Positions 63,197 to 64,000 of a DNA stretch of 64,000 nt are shown piece by piece. Every line of letters begins with the position of its first letter. The first letter of the stretch is position 1. Source of the DNA: Flavobacteriales bacterium (GTDB lineage Bacteria; Bacteroidota; Bacteroidia; CAIKAF01). The notes under the pieces were generated by a model. That model saw only the letters and a program-made list of their open reading frames with translations, was not told the origin of the DNA and did not search any database. A program made the position numbers and the translations under genes. Where the stretch lies: positions 1-64,000 of the forward strand of contig JAOABX010000012.1 in the NCBI GenBank assembly GCA_026418175.1, written 5' to 3'.

Positions 63197-64000
63197 TCAT
63201 CGTTTTTTTCGTGTTTCGGCGTGGCGAATACTCACATTTAGCTCAAAACCAATAATCAACGAAAGAGAATTAAGAAACATCCATACTAAAATAATTGGAA
63301 ATGTTCCTAAAATTCCAAATAGTTTGTTGTAATTATTAAAATTATTGATGTACACAGATATTAAATAAGTAAATAAAATACAAAACAAAGTAGAAACCAG
63401 GGCACCAGCTGAAAAATACCGCCAACGCATGCTGGGTGCCGGGGCAAAATAAAATATCGTTGCAACATAAAAAAATACTACCGTAAAAACAATCAACCAT
63501 TTTACCATGGAAAGCAATGAAAAAACAAATTTGGAAATATGATGTGCCTTTAACATTCCAACTAATAATTTATTGCTAAACACTAAGAATGCTATACTGA
63601 ACATTAATGTAAAAATGGCAAATAAAGTAAGCCAAAGTGCTACCCAACGATGTCTTAACGGGCTACGAGTTTCTGTGATAAATGCTGAATCATTAAATGC
63701 CTTCATTAAGCCACTCATCCCATTGGTTGAAAAAAAAGCTGCGATTATAAAGCCTAAAGATAGGAGACCAGTCTTACGATCATGAATAATATCAATAATG
63801 GTTTTTTCTAATAAGTGATAAATTTCTGCAGGGATAAACCCTTCAATGGCAATAATTAGCCGATGATGAAAGTTAGGAATAGGAATATAGGGTATCAGGG
63901 TTAAAATAAAAATTAATCCGGGGAACAAGGCCATAAAAAACTTAAACGATACCGCTGCTGCCCGATTAGTAAGGGATGATTTCTGAATTCCCATGGCATA
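63197..64000 (-). CDS. YihY/BrkB family membrane protein, N-terminus cut by window edge
   Basis: The frame has no stop up to base 64000, so the ATG at 63994 need not be the start; family members usually have about 30-40 residues before the LTNRAAAVSFKFFMALFPGLIF block. Six hydrophobic helices, with MRWRYFSAGALVSTLFCILF and IIGFELNVSIRHAETRKKR at the end, fit the YihY/virulence factor BrkB family. Some members were once misnamed RNase BN. Transport role is unproven. The region of 64 bp to the PNP stop shows no strong hairpin. Confidence 0.88.
   Translation of the reverse strand, partial: YAMGIQKSSLTNRAAAVSFKFFMALFPGLIFILTLIPYIPIPNFHHRLIIAIEGFIPAEIYHLLEKTIIDIIHDRKTGLLSLGFIIAAFFSTNGMSGLMKAFNDSAFITETRSPLRHRWVALWLTLFAIFTLMFSIAFLVFSNKLLVGMLKAHHISKFVFSLLSMVKWLIVFTVVFFYVATIFYFAPAPSMRWRYFSAGALVSTLFCILFTYLISVYINNFNNYNKLFGILGTFPIILVWMFLNSLSLIIGFELNVSIRHAETRKKR

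Noticed and set aside
1..64000. Mobile element, prophage or integrated island
   Set aside because: No transposase, integrase, phage structural gene or terminal repeats were found, and the one tRNA has no duplicated 3' end beside it.

Overview
This 64 kb window looks like a chromosomal segment from a member of the Bacteroidota, probably a Chitinophagales- or Sphingobacteriia-like lineage. The evidence is as follows. The DNA is AT-rich. There are type IX secretion (T9SS) C-terminal sorting domains. Several genes carry the Bacteroidota promoter signature TTTG-N19-TAnnTTTG. Shine-Dalgarno sites are scarce. Lineage-restricted families are present (DUF4294, DUF3098, Lacal_2735), as are fused E1 alpha/beta and FtcD enzymes and two-component 'propeller' sensors. 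I see no phage, insertion sequence, integrase or CRISPR array. This is mostly conserved core genome with scattered secreted or surface genes.

Layout. 1-10 kb: the 5' part of a secreted repeat protein running off the left edge, heme A synthase, a secreted peptidylarginine-deiminase-like enzyme with a T9SS tail, FtcD, a membrane patatin, and a fused 2-oxoacid dehydrogenase E1. 10-17.5 kb: a fasciclin lipoprotein, two paralogous small lipoproteins flanking a DUF4294 gene, a large T9SS-exported modular protein, and tRNA-Asn. 17.6-23 kb: a three-gene sensory operon (classical kinase, OmpR-type regulator, propeller/LytS-type kinase). 23-33 kb: a Lacal_2735 small protein, DUF1295, PepT, a TonB receptor, a tandem Usp protein, two linked unknown genes, an OmpA-type lipoprotein, an unknown gene, and purH. 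33-39 kb: a MacB-like permease, DUF3098, uppP, truB, queA, an acyl-CoA dehydrogenase and a lipoprotein. 39-46.5 kb: a KAS III-like enzyme, a membrane pyrophosphatase fused to a YceI domain, a coiled-coil repeat protein, a glycosyltransferase, a stand-alone HsdR_N-like protein and a second OmpA lipoprotein. 46.5-55.4 kb: a beta-barrel/TPR pair, divergent FtsE, a glycosyltransferase-DUF2306-lipoprotein run, and cmk. 55.7-64 kb: a helix-hairpin-helix barrel, a PorV/PorQ-like barrel, purE, a zinc-ribbon protein, a NIF3 protein, lpxK, a purine nucleoside phosphorylase and a YihY/BrkB protein cut by the right edge.

How the genes fit together. Many encode envelope functions: lipid A (lpxK), undecaprenyl-phosphate recycling (uppP), glycosyltransferases, OmpA anchors, outer-membrane barrels, T9SS cargo and ion-pumping pyrophosphatase. 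Housekeeping purine (purH, purE, PNP), pyrimidine (cmk) and tRNA modification (truB, queA) genes are interspersed. Genes are often translationally coupled through ATGA, TAATG or TGATG junctions. Every stretch longer than 300 bases contains at least one gene. The longest protein-free stretch, 17199-17602, holds tRNA-Asn and its terminator.

The strongest candidates for novelty are the pyrophosphatase-YceI fusion and the secreted PAD-like enzyme that keeps the PPAD active-site pattern. I found no clear new multi-gene system. Function assignments come from recognising family motifs by eye, not from database searches.
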